Source: Treponema sp.
GTDB taxonomy: Bacteria > Spirochaetota > Spirochaetia > Treponematales > Breznakiellaceae
Direction: 5' to 3'
NCBI GenBank assembly: GCA_031272575.1
Contig: JAISTO010000047.1
Coordinates: 1-5,820, forward strand
Length of the DNA: 5,820 nt
A program made the translations under genes and the position numbers. The notes below the pieces were generated by a model that saw only the letters and a list, made by a program, of their open reading frames with translations, was not told the origin of the DNA and did no database searches. Positions 4,834 through 5,820 of the stretch are shown here, in pieces. The first letter of the stretch is position 1. Every line of letters starts with the position of its first letter.

Positions 4834-5820
4834 TTACTCCGCCGGAACAGACTCGCAGACACGGAAGCCGTGGGATTGGTTGAGGATGGAGTCCCACGCC
4901 CAATAACTACGCCGGTCGGAGATCGTACAGTAGGACGCATTGTAGAGGCAACTGCCGCCGAGGAGCCGGCGGTTCTGCACATTCGAGCCCCACTGGTCCC
5001 AGCACCACTCCTGCGCGTTCCCGCACATATCATACAACCCGAGAAGGTTCGCCGCCTTCTGGCCTACAGGGTGGGTCGCAAGGCCGGAATTATCATAATA
5101 CCACGCCACGTCGTCAATCGTGTTACTCCCGGCGTAGGTGTAGTTCCAGTGCGTCGTGTTGGACGGGTCGCCGCCACGCGCCGCCGCATCCCACTCCGCC
5201 AGCGTGGGTAGCCGATACCCGTTCTGCGTGGTGTCCATTGTGGGCAGCGTAGAGGGCGGAGACGCCGCGTTCTTGAGCGTCGCCCCGCTCATCGTGTACA
5301 CCGGTGTCTTCCCGCTCATCTCGCTATAGGCGTTGCACCACACGACCGCATCCCACCAGAAAATATAGGTTACCGGCTTGGTCTTGTTGGCGTTGGTCGG
5401 CACCGTGCCGTCCGTACCCAAATTGTCCTCCCGCCCCGCGTTAGCGAAGGAGTAGCCGTGGCTCTCGGCCCAGGTTTTCACCTCGTACCACAACTCATAG
5501 GTCGTCTCGTATTTTGCCATCTTATACGAACCCAGGGTGACGCCGCTCTCCGGAATGGTCAAGGCCGGGATGGTCTCGGTCTCGCGGTAGTCAATGGGCG
5601 TTGTGTAGGGGTAACTCTCCGTCCACCAGGCGTACAGGATGACAGACTGATTCACCGTCATGCTGCTCCCCGCCGCATAATGAAGCCCCGTACCATCCGA
5701 GGCGCTGTTCCAGCCCGCGAACACGTAGCCCGCCTTGGTCAGCGTGTTCCGGCCCGGTATGGTGATGGCCGCGTTCGCCGCGACGGTCTGAGAGGCGGGC
5801 GCGCTCCCGCCGTCCGAATC
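4834..5820 (-). CDS. Secreted repeat protein with C-terminal FGE/SUMF1-like domain (5' end outside window)
   Basis: The frame is open to the window edge, so this is the C-terminal 328 residues of a longer protein. The first visible 67 or so residues contain a Listeria/Bacteroides (InlB B-type) repeat: GSAPASQTVAANAAIT, then LTKAGYVFAGWNSASDGTG and VILYAWW. Such repeats mark cell-surface or secreted proteins. A formylglycine-generating-enzyme-like (SUMF1/FGE sulfatase family) domain follows, with GYRLPTLAEWDAAARGG, HPVGQKAANLLGLYDMCGNA, EWCWDQWG, LLGGSC and HGFRVCES. True FGE uses a Cys pair separated by four residues (human C336/C341). Here the second Cys (codon 4929-4927, in SYC) aligns, but the first position is Tyr. 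The nearest Cys (codon 4950-4948) lies two residues too early. Canonical formylglycine synthesis is therefore doubtful, and a binding or structural role is possible. There is no C-terminal anchor. An internal GTG at 5724 is not a credible start because it lies inside the repeat. Confidence 0.88.
   Translation of the reverse strand, partial: DSDGGSAPASQTVAANAAITIPGRNTLTKAGYVFAGWNSASDGTGLHYAAGSSMTVNQSVILYAWWTESYPYTTPIDYRETETIPALTIPESGVTLGSYKMAKYETTYELWYEVKTWAESHGYSFANAGREDNLGTDGTVPTNANKTKPVTYIFWWDAVVWCNAYSEMSGKTPVYTMSGATLKNAASPPSTLPTMDTTQNGYRLPTLAEWDAAARGGDPSNTTHWNYTYAGSNTIDDVAWYYDNSGLATHPVGQKAANLLGLYDMCGNAQEWCWDQWGSNVQNRRLLGGSCLYNASYCTISDRRSYWAWDSILNQSHGFRVCESVPAE

Noticed and set aside
4633..5211. 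Plus-strand frame of 192 codons after rhaM, preceded by GGAGG
   Set aside because: It crosses the terminator structure and runs antisense through the FGE-like domain. The purine-rich stretch before it is 12 nt or more from the ATG, and there is no domain.
5722..5724. GTG at 5724 as start of the FGE-like gene
   Set aside because: The frame stays open to the window edge and the residues upstream complete a Listeria/Bacteroides repeat, so the gene is truncated by the window.

Overview
The window looks like a GC-rich bacterial chromosome fragment, probably from a metagenome or an uncultured lineage. Nothing in it names the organism securely. The standard genetic code is used: TGA ends rhaM, and a recoded TGA lies inside prfB. 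The secreted protein with Listeria/Bacteroides-type repeats plus a formylglycine-generating-enzyme-like domain resembles architectures I associate with Spirochaetota (Treponema-like) and the PVC group (Kiritimatiellota, Lentisphaerota). That placement is a low-confidence inference.

Layout. Positions 1-96 hold G/C homopolymer runs and a hairpin downstream of prfB. Four genes then lie on the minus strand. Read in the direction of transcription they are an SDR oxidoreductase (3869-3039), a homologue of eukaryotic ERG2 / sigma-1 receptor (2895-2194), an EamA/DMT permease (2151-1252) and prfB for release factor 2 (1201-97). A 427-bp palindrome-rich intergenic region separates the SDR from the divergent plus-strand gene rhaM (4296-4610, L-rhamnose mutarotase). 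Convergent to rhaM is the 3' part of the secreted repeat/FGE-like protein gene (4834 to beyond 5820). A branched inverted-repeat structure and likely bidirectional terminator sits between those two (4715-4816).

Sequence-level highlights. First, prfB carries the classical autoregulatory +1 frameshift site, CTT TGA C preceded by a Shine-Dalgarno-like GGAGG, so its real start is the ATG at 1201. Second, prfB and the SDR gene each have a good sigma-70-type promoter with a 17-bp spacer, and in both the -10 box ends exactly 6 nt before the start codon. Both mRNAs are therefore predicted to be leaderless. Third, a roughly 139-bp fold-back element built from GGGARTA heptamers lies between the SDR and ERG2-like genes and encodes the SDR C-terminus. 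A second heptamer array lies just upstream of the SDR promoter in inverted orientation. Fourth, the ERG2/sigma-1-like protein is the most unusual gene: it keeps the family's key Asp and Glu but lacks the N-terminal membrane anchor.

Function. The SDR resembles the 17-beta-HSD/3-ketoacyl-CoA reductase branch and is followed by the sterol-isomerase-like gene and a permease. A role for these three in modifying a steroid- or isoprenoid-like lipid is possible but is only an inference from context. prfB, rhaM and the secreted protein look functionally unrelated to them.
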